Shown piece after piece: positions 50,238-58,319 of a stretch of 64,000 bases of DNA. The notes beneath the pieces were generated by a model. The model was not told where the DNA came from. It worked only from the letters and a program-made list of their open reading frames with translations, and ran no database searches. The number at the start of each line of letters is the position of its first letter. The stretch's first letter is position 1. This DNA is from Burkholderia sp. lig30 (GTDB taxonomy: Bacteria > Pseudomonadota > Gammaproteobacteria > Burkholderiales > Burkholderiaceae), in assembly GCF_000687455.2 (NCBI RefSeq), contig NZ_JGVW01000087.1, forward strand, positions 62,001 through 126,000. Direction: 5' to 3'. The position numbers were made by a program, and so were the translations under genes.

Positions 50238-51449
50238 ATGGTGTGGGCAACGACATCGCAGCGCGCCGCGCGCGCCATGCGGCACGCGGGCGTCGCGATC
50301 GCGTGGGCCGCGCTGGCGGTGGCCGGGGCGCAGGCCGCCGGCGCCGAACCGGCGGCGGCCGGGGCCGCGTCCTGCGCGGCCGCATGGCCACGCTGGGAGG
50401 CTTTCAAGCGCGATTTCGTGTCGGCCGACGGGCGGGTGATCGACGTCGGCTCGGCTGATTCGCGCACGGTCTCGGAGGGGCAGTCGTACGGGCTCTTTTT
50501 CGCGCTCGTCGCGAACGACCGCACGGCATTCGACGCGATCCTGCGCTGGACCGAGAACAACCTCGCGCAGGGCGACCTGAGCACTCATCTGCCCGCATGG
50601 CTGTGGGGGCGCGCGGACGACGGCGCGTGGCGCGTGCTCGACGCGAACCCCGCGTCGGACGCCGATCTGTGGATCGCCTACGCGCTGCTGGAGGCGGGGC
50701 GCTTCTGGGGCGAGCGCAGCTACACGGCGCGCGGCGCGCTGGTCGCGAAGCGCGTGCTCGACGAGGAGACGGCCGTCGTGCCGGGCCTCGGCCTCACGCT
50801 GCTGCCGGGGCCGGTCGGGTTCCGGCCGGCCGCCAATCTGTGGCGGGTCAATCCGAGCTACTCGCCGCCGCAGCTGATTCGCGGGCTCGGCGCGCGGCTG
50901 CCGGACGATCCGCGCTGGGCGCGGCTCGCCGCGAGCACCGGCCGCGTGCTGCTCGACACCGCGCCGAAAGGGTTCTCGCCGGACTGGGCGCTGTATCGCG
51001 CGGGCAAGGGCTTCGCGCCCGATCCGGCCACGCACGCGGAGAGCGCGTACAACGCGATCCGCGTGTACCTGTGGGCCGGCATGCTCGATCCGGCCGAGCC
51101 GCTTGCCGCGCCGCTGCTGGCGCGGTTCGCGCCGTTCGCCGATCACATCGCCGCGCACGGCGCGCCGCCGGAAAAAGTCGATACGACCACGGGTGTGGCC
51201 GGCGCCAACGACGGCAATGCCGGATTCTCGGCGGCCGCGGTGCCGTTTCTGGATGCGCGCGGCCAGCGCGCGCTCGCCGATGCGCAGGCGGCACGTGTCG
51301 ACATGCTCGCGCGCCAGTCGCCGCCCGGTTATTACACCAGCGTGCTGACGCTGTTCGGTCTCGGATGGCGCGACGCGCGCTACCGGTTTGCCGCGAACGG
51401 CGCGCTGGACGTGCCGTGGAGGAACAGCGCATGCGCCGCCGCACGCTGA
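50238..51449 (+). CDS. bcsZ: Endo-1,4-beta-glucanase BcsZ (GH8)
   Basis: 403-aa periplasmic cellulase of glycoside hydrolase family 8. A signal peptide (~12-36, AQAAGAEP) precedes an (alpha/alpha)6 barrel. The general acid lies in TVSEGQSYGLFFAL (Glu80), and the catalytic-base region includes SPDWALYRAG. It trims cellulose during synthesis. The gene starts 3 bp after the bcsB stop and overlaps bcsC by 19 bp. Confidence 0.93.
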   Translation: MVWATTSQRAARAMRHAGVAIAWAALAVAGAQAAGAEPAAAGAASCAAAWPRWEAFKRDFVSADGRVIDVGSADSRTVSEGQSYGLFFALVANDRTAFDAILRWTENNLAQGDLSTHLPAWLWGRADDGAWRVLDANPASDADLWIAYALLEAGRFWGERSYTARGALVAKRVLDEETAVVPGLGLTLLPGPVGFRPAANLWRVNPSYSPPQLIRGLGARLPDDPRWARLAASTGRVLLDTAPKGFSPDWALYRAGKGFAPDPATHAESAYNAIRVYLWAGMLDPAEPLAAPLLARFAPFADHIAAHGAPPEKVDTTTGVAGANDGNAGFSAAAVPFLDARGQRALADAQAARVDMLARQSPPGYYTSVLTLFGLGWRDARYRFAANGALDVPWRNSACAAAR

Positions 51450-54400
51450 AGCGGGCCGCGCCGCGCATGGCGGGGCTCGCGTGGCTCGCATCGTCGGTCT
51501 GCACGGCGGCGCTGGGCGCCGAGCCGGCGCAGCGCGCGCCCGATGCCGCGACCGACGTCGCCGATGCGCGGCGCCTGCTGGCGACCGCGCGGATGTGGGC
51601 GGACAAGCACCGCGACGATCTCGCGCGCGACGCGATTCACAAGGCGCTCCTGATCGCGCCGCGCGACCCGGCGCTGCTCGCGGAGCAGGTGCGGATCCTG
51701 CTGCGCCTCGGTGACGCGAAAGGCGCGCAGAGCGCGCTCGCGCGCCTGAAAACGCAGGCGCCCGACGCGCTCGTGACGCGCCAGGTCGACGACGAATACC
51801 GCGTCGCCACGAGCGGGCGCGGGGAGATGGCGCAGATCCGCCTGCTCGCGCGCAGCGGCCATGCCGACGACGCCGCCCGGCGGATCGTCGCGCTGTTTCC
51901 GCACGGTGCGCCGTCGGGCGCGCTCGGCGCCGAGTATTACCAGATCCTCGCGACGTCGACCGGCGGACGCCCGCAGGCGATCGCGGCGCTGCGCCGCGCG
52001 GTGGCGGCCGATCCCGCCGATACGGCGGCCACGCTCACGCTCACGAGGCTGCTTGCCGAGCGCGACGAGTCCCGCGCGGAGGCGAACCGGCTGGCCTGGG
52101 CGCTGGCCCGGCGGCAGGACGTCGATCACACCGAGGCGATGTCGGTGTGGCGCCGGGTCCTGCAGCTTGCGGATACCGATCCCGCCTACCTGGAAGCGAT
52201 GCAGGCGTACCTGGCGCTCGAGCCTGACGACACCGAGTTCCGCGGCAAGGTCTCGACGATGGAGCAGCAGCGCGACGCACAGCGCAGGCTGGAACGCGAT
52301 CCCGACTACATCGCGCAGCAGCGCGGGCTGCAGGCGCTCGCGCGCGGCGATCTCGTCGCGGCGGCGCCGCTGATGGAGCAGGCGGCGCGCGGGCGCGCGA
52401 GCGACGCCGACGCGGTCGGCGGGTTGGGTCTCGTGCGCTTGCGCGAAGGGCGGCACGACGAAGCGCGCGCGCTGTTTGCGCGCGCCGCGGCGCTGGCGCC
52501 CGACCAGCGCTCGAAGTGGGACAGCCTGTCGCGGACCGCGCAGTTCTGGGGCACGCTCGCGCGCGGCCGCGCGGCAGCGGCGGCGGGCCATCCTCAGGAT
52601 GCCGGACGAGAGGCGCGTGCGGCGCTCGCGATGCAGCCGGACAGCCCGGACGCGAAGCTGCAGCTGGCCGATGCGCTGCTCGCGCAGCGCAACTGGCAGG
52701 CCGCCGAGCCGCTGCTGCGCGGCTTGCTGGCGGCGCGGCAGCCGAGCGTGTCGGCCGCGCGCAGCGCCGCGCTCCTGTACGCGAACACCGGCCGTGCCGA
52801 CCAGATCGAGCCGCTCATCGACGCGCTGCAGCGCCGGGTCGCGGGCGCGGACGACCGGCGCGCGCTCGACGAGATGCGCGCCGACCTGCTCGCGCAGCAG
52901 GCGCAGGCGCTCGTCGAGAAAGGCGAGCGCGGGCCGGCCGCACAGCGCTACGAAGCGGCGCTGCGCGCGGCGCCGGACGCGGCGTGGACGCGCTTCGCGC
53001 TCGCCCGCCTGTATCGCGACATGGGGCTGCCGCAGCTCGGCCGCACGGTGATGGACGACGGGCTTGCGCAGTCGGGCGCGCCCGAGATGCGCTACGCGAC
53101 GGCGTTGTACCGCAACTCGATCGACGACGTGGCGGGCGCGCAGGCCGCGCTCGCGCCGATCGGCGATGCGCAGCGCTCGGACGGCATGCGTGCGCTCGGC
53201 CGCAAGCTCGACGCGGAACAGGCGCTGGCCGGCGCGCGCGGCGCGTTCGGGCGCGGCGACCGTGCGGCGCTGGCGGCGGCGCTCGAACAGGCGCAGGCGT
53301 TCGCGCCCGACGATCCGGACATGCTGGCCGCCGTCGGTGCGCAATGGATCGACGCGGGCGAGATCGAGCGCGGCCTGGCGCCGTTGCGCGACTGGATCGC
53401 CGCGCACCCGGAGCAGGCCGATGCCGACGTGCGGCTGCGCTACGGCGACCTGCTCGGCGGCGCGCGTCGCGACGACGCGCTCGACGCGTGGCTCGCGGCG
53501 ATGCGGCGCGATTCGACCCTGAGCGACGCGCAGGCCGCGCGGCTCGAGGACCAGTCGCTGCGGCTCGTGCTGCGGCAGGCCGACGACGCGATCGACCAGG
53601 AGGATTACGCGCTCGCGTGGCAGCGGCTCGGCCGCGCCAGCGCGGCGGGCAGGGCGGACAAGCGTTACGCGCTCGAAGTGGCGGACATCGAGCGTGCGCA
53701 GGGCCGCTACGACGCGGCGCGCAACGCGCTCGCGCCGGTGCTGGCCCGCACGCCGGACGATGCGGACGCGCAGCTGACGCTCGCGCGGATTCTCGACGAC
53801 AGCGGCGCGCATGCGCAGGCACTCGCGCGGGTGCGCGCGGTGCTCGCGCGCGCGCAGCCCGACGACATCGACACGCAACTGTCGGCCGTGCGCCGGCTGA
53901 CCGCGCTGCGCCACACCGACGAGGCGGCGCAGCTCACCGACGCGCTGCACGCCGACTATCCGGCGCGCCCGGACGTGACGGTGGCCGCAGGGCGGGTCGC
54001 GCAGGCGCAGGGGCGCTTCGACGACGCCGCGTCGCTGTACCGGTCGTCGTTCGAGCAGGAGCGCGCGGCGGGCGTGAGCCCGGGCCGCGACGGCCGCACG
54101 TCCGCGCAGGCCGCGCTCGCCGGTCTCGAGCAGCGCCGCGATCCGGAAATCGAGACGGGCTGGATACCCGCGTACAAGTCGGGCGACGAGGGCGTGTCGT
54201 CATACCGCGCGCAGCAGGTGCCGGTGTACGTGCAGATCCCGTACCGCTACGACGGGCATTTCTTCCTGCACCTCGACGCGGTGCGCCTGGACGCGGGCAC
54301 GCTCGATACGAGCGATCCGAACGCGTACGCGCTCAATACGTTCGGGATGTATCCGGCGCTGAGCACGCCGAGTGCGAATCCGCCGGGCGCGCTGCACCAG

Positions 54401-55291
54401 TCGACGACGGGCGTCGGGGTCGGCGTGGGCTACCGCTCGGATGCATGGCGCGTCGACATCGGCACGTCGCCGCTCGGATTCCCGGTGCATTACCTCGTGG
54501 GCGGCGCGCGCTACCAGTTCGACGCCGGGCCGGCGAGTTTTTCGGTGAGCGCATCGCGCCGGCCGGAAACGAGCACCGTGCTGTCGTACGCAGGCTTGCG
54601 CGATCCGTGGACCAACGCAGTGTGGGGCGGCGTGCGCCGCGACGGCGTCGATCTGCACGCGTCCGTCGACATCGGGCGCGTGAGCCTGTTCGCGAACGTG
54701 GGCGCAGGCGTGCTGAGCGGAAACAATGTCGCGCGCAATGCGGAAGTCACGTTGCGCACGGGTTTCACGACGGCCGTCTACCAGCGCGCGGACATGCGGA
54801 TCAGCACGGGCCTTGTCGGCAGCGCGTGGCACTACGCGCAGAACCAGCGTTTCTACACGTATGGGCTGGGCGGCTATTACAGCCCGCAGCGCTACCTGTC
54901 GCTCGGCCTGCCGGTCGAGTGGGCGGGCCGTCACGATGCGCTGTCGTGGGATCTGACCGTGACGGGGGGCATCTCGAACAGCTACGAAAAGGGTTCGCCG
55001 TATTTCCCGGTGGGACTCCCCGCCGTTTCCGGCCTGAAGTCGTCGCAGGATATCGCGGGCCTCTCGTACACGGGCAGTTCGACGCAAGGCGTGTCGTTCT
55101 CGTACGGCGTGAGCGGCATCGTCGAGTACCGCGTCAATCCGCACCTGAGCGTCGGCGGGCAGCTGAGTCTCGACCGTTCGCATGACTACGCGCCGAGTTC
55201 GGCGATGCTGTACGTGCGCTACGCGTTCAACGCCCGCGAGGGCCGCGTCAGCTTCCCGCCGACGCCGGTCCGCCTCTATTCCAGTTACTAG
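51431..55291 (+). CDS. bcsC: Cellulose outer-membrane exporter BcsC (TPR plus porin)
   Basis: 1286-aa outer-membrane export protein. A signal peptide (~10-30) is followed by a long superhelix of TPR-type repeats (~40-900, e.g. WTRFALARLYRDMGLPQLGR) that spans the periplasm. The C-terminal 16-stranded beta-barrel (~950-1286) matches the BcsC_C domain (LSVGGQLSLDRSHDYAPSSA near the end). The ATG at 51431 within the end of bcsZ, with GAGGA upstream, is used; the longer open frame from 50597 is not coding. Length is slightly above E. coli BcsC (~1157). Confidence 0.92.
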   Translation: MRRRTLKRAAPRMAGLAWLASSVCTAALGAEPAQRAPDAATDVADARRLLATARMWADKHRDDLARDAIHKALLIAPRDPALLAEQVRILLRLGDAKGAQSALARLKTQAPDALVTRQVDDEYRVATSGRGEMAQIRLLARSGHADDAARRIVALFPHGAPSGALGAEYYQILATSTGGRPQAIAALRRAVAADPADTAATLTLTRLLAERDESRAEANRLAWALARRQDVDHTEAMSVWRRVLQLADTDPAYLEAMQAYLALEPDDTEFRGKVSTMEQQRDAQRRLERDPDYIAQQRGLQALARGDLVAAAPLMEQAARGRASDADAVGGLGLVRLREGRHDEARALFARAAALAPDQRSKWDSLSRTAQFWGTLARGRAAAAAGHPQDAGREARAALAMQPDSPDAKLQLADALLAQRNWQAAEPLLRGLLAARQPSVSAARSAALLYANTGRADQIEPLIDALQRRVAGADDRRALDEMRADLLAQQAQALVEKGERGPAAQRYEAALRAAPDAAWTRFALARLYRDMGLPQLGRTVMDDGLAQSGAPEMRYATALYRNSIDDVAGAQAALAPIGDAQRSDGMRALGRKLDAEQALAGARGAFGRGDRAALAAALEQAQAFAPDDPDMLAAVGAQWIDAGEIERGLAPLRDWIAAHPEQADADVRLRYGDLLGGARRDDALDAWLAAMRRDSTLSDAQAARLEDQSLRLVLRQADDAIDQEDYALAWQRLGRASAAGRADKRYALEVADIERAQGRYDAARNALAPVLARTPDDADAQLTLARILDDSGAHAQALARVRAVLARAQPDDIDTQLSAVRRLTALRHTDEAAQLTDALHADYPARPDVTVAAGRVAQAQGRFDDAASLYRSSFEQERAAGVSPGRDGRTSAQAALAGLEQRRDPEIETGWIPAYKSGDEGVSSYRAQQVPVYVQIPYRYDGHFFLHLDAVRLDAGTLDTSDPNAYALNTFGMYPALSTPSANPPGALHQSTTGVGVGVGYRSDAWRVDIGTSPLGFPVHYLVGGARYQFDAGPASFSVSASRRPETSTVLSYAGLRDPWTNAVWGGVRRDGVDLHASVDIGRVSLFANVGAGVLSGNNVARNAEVTLRTGFTTAVYQRADMRISTGLVGSAWHYAQNQRFYTYGLGGYYSPQRYLSLGLPVEWAGRHDALSWDLTVTGGISNSYEKGSPYFPVGLPAVSGLKSSQDIAGLSYTGSSTQGVSFSYGVSGIVEYRVNPHLSVGGQLSLDRSHDYAPSSAMLYVRYAFNAREGRVSFPPTPVRLYSSY

Positions 55292-55324
55292 CGTGAGTAT
55301 TAGCGTGAGAAGGGAATCACAAGC

Positions 55325-57334
55325 GTGAACACCGATCTGGAAGCCACCCGCCCCGCGCTCGGCGCCGCCGGCCTGTTCGGCCGCCTGCGCGCGCGCCTGT
55401 GGGCCGGTGCGGTCGACGGCCGCGTGTCGACGTTGAGCCGCCTCGCGATCGACGGGCTGCCCGACGAATGGACGCAGCTCGAATCGGGCGGCCTGTATGC
55501 GATCTACGCGGCGGCCCGCACGCCCGGGTGCGACGCGCTGGTCTGGGAGAGCACGCGCCAGGCGCGCACGCGCGACGTGACGATCGTGCTCGCCCGAAAC
55601 GAGGCGACCGTCGCCGCTCAACTGCACGAGCGGGGCTTCGCGGGCACCGCGATTGCGCCGGGCTGGCCGCGCAACCTGAACGTCCTCGCGATGCCGGTGC
55701 GCGGTATTGCGCTCGACCCTCCGGGCGGAGGGGGCCATGCGTCGCGCGGGCCGTTTACGCGCCTGCTGGGCGGTTTGCGCGCGCTGAGGCACTTCGGTTT
55801 TCGCACGCGCTCGCTGTATTTCGTCGAAGGCGCCGAACGCTGGTTCAGCTGGGACGATTCGTCCGCGCTCGCGGAGGAGGGGCGCGCGCTCGCCGACTGG
55901 TGCCGCACGCACCGCATCGGCGTGGTGCTGCTGATGGACCCGGAGGCCGTGCGCCGTGACGGCGCGTCGTCCGACACCGAAACCGACGATGTGCCGATCG
56001 TGCGCGGCGCGCACCGGGCGAAGCGCGGCGGCTTTCACAGCGTGTGCGCAGGCGTCGCGCAATTGCAGCGCACGCACGGCGAGCTGCTGTGGGTCGTCGA
56101 TTTCTGGCGCGTCGGCGACTCGCTGACGGCGGGCGAGGTGCGGCCGCTGCGCTTCGCGCCGAGCGGCCGCCTGTCGGCGATCTTCGACGCCGACGCGGCG
56201 GTGCAGCCGCGCGGCATGAAGCTCGCGAGCGACGAGGACCGGGTGGTGGTGAGCCGCGCGGTGGTCGAGCGCGAGGAATGGGTGCCGAACGATTGGGAAA
56301 TCGTCGCCGACAACGCAGCCGTCGTCGCGGCCTGCGCGAAGGCGCACGCAGCGACCGCGGTGCTGGTGTTTCGCTCGCGCGCGAAGCTCGAGGCGCTGTG
56401 CGCCGCGGTCCACACGTTGCGGCGGCAATGCGGCGGCGCGCTGAAGATCGTCGTCGTCGAGCGCGGCGAAGTGCTGCGCCACCAGTTCGAGACGCTGGTG
56501 CTGAGCCTCGGCGCGAACAGCGTGGTCGGGCGCGACCTGCCGTTCTCGCGGCTGCAGACGGTGATGCGCTCGCTGTACGGGCAACTGCACGCGCGCCAGG
56601 TCGCGACCGACTACCGCGCGGCGCTCGCGGCCGCCCTCGGCGATTCGGTGCTCGGCTATCTGCCGGTCGGCGCGTTCTGCCTGCGGATTCGCGCGGTGAT
56701 GGATCGCGGCTTGGTGCTCGCGCTGCCGCACACGCTTGTCAAGATGCCGCTCCTTCCCGACGTCGCGCACGTCGACGCATTGCAGCATTGCATGCCGCGC
56801 CGCGCGGGCGACGTCGTCACGGCGGACGCGGAAAACCTGTACGTGTTCCTGTTCGCGTGCGACCCGGCCGATGCGGATGAAGCGCTGAAGCACATTTTCG
56901 ACGTGCCGGTCGAGCGGCTGTCCGACCGCATCGTGTGTCTCGGCAACGGCAGCGTCGATGCGGAACTCGAGGCGCTGAAGGCGCAGAACCGGCGCGCGCC
57001 GATCGCCGACTACAGCGACCTGTTCGCGAAGGCGGACCCCGACGCGGGCGGCGGCGGGGCCGCTGCCGCGACGGACGCCCCTGTCGGGGCGGATGCCGGC
57101 GCCGCGCCGGATGCCGGTGCATCGGCCGGTGCTGCCGCTGGCACTGGCACTGGCACTGGCACTGGTGCTGGTGCTGGTGCTGGTGTTGCGGCGGCCGCGG
57201 GCAGTGACGCACACGAGGCCCCTCAAGCCCCCGACGCCCAGCCGGCCGACACGCCGCCGCTCGCCGTCCGCGCGCGGCCCGTGCGCGGCGCGACCCGCAG
57301 CGCGATGCCGACCCTTACGGCGGAGGTCCAATGA
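55325..57334 (+). CDS. bcsE: BcsE-like c-di-GMP-binding GIL-domain protein
   Basis: 669-aa cytosolic activator of type II cellulose synthesis. The N-terminal and middle parts are degenerate RecA-like/receiver-like domains (e.g. LLWVVDFWRVGD near 255-264), followed by the GIL domain with the RxGD c-di-GMP motif as RRAGD (~492-496). A low-complexity Gly/Ala/Thr tail (~580-625) is encoded by a hexanucleotide repeat. The GTG-context 34-bp gap after bcsC and ATGA-type overlap with bcsF place it in the operon. Sequence similarity to enterobacterial BcsE is low, so the call rests on motif and synteny. Confidence 0.8.
   Translation: MNTDLEATRPALGAAGLFGRLRARLWAGAVDGRVSTLSRLAIDGLPDEWTQLESGGLYAIYAAARTPGCDALVWESTRQARTRDVTIVLARNEATVAAQLHERGFAGTAIAPGWPRNLNVLAMPVRGIALDPPGGGGHASRGPFTRLLGGLRALRHFGFRTRSLYFVEGAERWFSWDDSSALAEEGRALADWCRTHRIGVVLLMDPEAVRRDGASSDTETDDVPIVRGAHRAKRGGFHSVCAGVAQLQRTHGELLWVVDFWRVGDSLTAGEVRPLRFAPSGRLSAIFDADAAVQPRGMKLASDEDRVVVSRAVVEREEWVPNDWEIVADNAAVVAACAKAHAATAVLVFRSRAKLEALCAAVHTLRRQCGGALKIVVVERGEVLRHQFETLVLSLGANSVVGRDLPFSRLQTVMRSLYGQLHARQVATDYRAALAAALGDSVLGYLPVGAFCLRIRAVMDRGLVLALPHTLVKMPLLPDVAHVDALQHCMPRRAGDVVTADAENLYVFLFACDPADADEALKHIFDVPVERLSDRIVCLGNGSVDAELEALKAQNRRAPIADYSDLFAKADPDAGGGGAAAATDAPVGADAGAAPDAGASAGAAAGTGTGTGTGAGAGAGVAAAAGSDAHEAPQAPDAQPADTPPLAVRARPVRGATRSAMPTLTAEVQ
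57141..57188. repeat. Hexanucleotide repeat in bcsE (GCACTG/GTGCTG units)
   Basis: Four GCACTG units, three GTGCTG units and one GTGTTG unit in tandem, encoding alternating Gly-Thr and Gly-Ala pairs in the BcsE tail. Changes in copy number would keep the frame and only alter linker length. Confidence 0.85.
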
Positions 57335-57543
57335 TCCTGTTCATCGTCATCGGTTTCATGGTTGGCGTCGTGATCGCCGTGCCGCTGTGGTTCATCGCGC
57401 AGCATCTGGGGGTCGGCCGCGGCTTCCATCCGCCGCGCCGCATCGACCGGCATGACGCGGTGCCGTGCGAGATCGTGGCGGTCGCGCTGCGCGGGCGTCT
57501 GGTGCCGGGCGTGCGCGAGCCTGGCCGTGAGGAGGCGCAATGA
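57331..57543 (+). CDS. bcsF: BcsF-like small membrane protein
   Basis: 70-aa protein with one N-terminal membrane helix (ILFIVIGFMVGVVIAVPLWF) and a basic cytoplasmic tail. Position between bcsE and bcsQ, and size, match BcsF, which anchors BcsE to the synthase membrane complex. Its start and stop overlap both neighbours (ATGA). Confidence 0.8.
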   Translation: MILFIVIGFMVGVVIAVPLWFIAQHLGVGRGFHPPRRIDRHDAVPCEIVAVALRGRLVPGVREPGREEAQ

Positions 57544-58319
57544 AGACCATCGCCGTGGTATCGACCTCGGGCGGCGCCGGCCGCACGACGCTGAGCGCGG
57601 CGCTGGCCGTGCTGCTCGCCCGTCGTGGCCGGCCGGTCGTCGCCATTGATTTCGATCCGCAGAACCTGCTCGGCGCGCATCTCGGGCTCGACACACTGGC
57701 CGAGCGCGGTCTCGCGCAGACGCTGCTCGGCGCTGACGTGCCATGGCACGCGCACACCTGGCGCAGCGCGGACAATGTGCTGTTCGTCCCGTACGGGCTG
57801 GTCGACGCGGCCGGCGCCGCCGGCTGCGAGGCGCGGCTCGCGGCCGAACCGGACTGGCTGTCGCGTGCGCTCGGCGAGATCGCGCTGCCGGCGCATGGCG
57901 TCGCGCTGATCGATGTCGCGCGCTATCCGTCGCAGCATGCCAAGCTGGCGATCCGCAGCGCCGACCTGACGTTGTGCATCGTGCCGCCGGAGCCGGCGGC
58001 GTGCGCGTCGGTCAGCGCGCGGCTGGGCGCGCTGAAGGCCGCGGCCGCCGAGTTCCGGATCGTCGTCAACCGCCTGCATCCGGCCCGCGACATGCAGCGC
58101 GACGCGCTCACGATGCTGCGCGCCGTCACCGGCCCGTCGGTCATCCTGGACACGCGCATCCACCTCGACGCGGCGGTGCCCGAATCGTTCGCGCGCGGCA
58201 GCTGGATCTTCGACGACGTCCCGTATTCGCAGGTGTCGCACGATCTGCACGGCGTCGCCAACTGGCTCGACGCGTGGCTCGGCGCGCCCGCCGCGCGGCG
58301 CCGCGGAGGCGCGCGATGA
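57540..58319 (+). CDS. bcsQ: BcsQ, MinD/ParA-like ATPase homologue with altered P-loop
   Basis: 259-aa protein of the SIMIBI/ParA class. The deviant Walker A motif reads STSGGAGRTTLSAALA: both lysines of the KGGxGKT consensus are replaced (Ser and Arg). E. coli BcsQ also has a degenerate loop, so this is typical of the subfamily and suggests weak or altered nucleotide binding. Walker A-prime-like VVAIDFDPQN is present. BcsQ localises the synthase with BcsR. Overlaps bcsF and bcsA by 4 bp each. Confidence 0.9.
   Translation: MKTIAVVSTSGGAGRTTLSAALAVLLARRGRPVVAIDFDPQNLLGAHLGLDTLAERGLAQTLLGADVPWHAHTWRSADNVLFVPYGLVDAAGAAGCEARLAAEPDWLSRALGEIALPAHGVALIDVARYPSQHAKLAIRSADLTLCIVPPEPAACASVSARLGALKAAAAEFRIVVNRLHPARDMQRDALTMLRAVTGPSVILDTRIHLDAAVPESFARGSWIFDDVPYSQVSHDLHGVANWLDAWLGAPAARRRGGAR

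Noticed and set aside
47370-51491. Very long minus-strand open frame opposite bcsB/bcsZ
   Set aside because: Arg/His/Gln-rich shadow typical of high-GC coding DNA. The plus strand encodes intact BcsB and BcsZ with recognisable motifs.
54200-57331. Long minus-strand open frame opposite bcsC/bcsE
   Set aside because: Low-complexity Arg/Ala/Val translation without domain features; a shadow of real genes on the plus strand.
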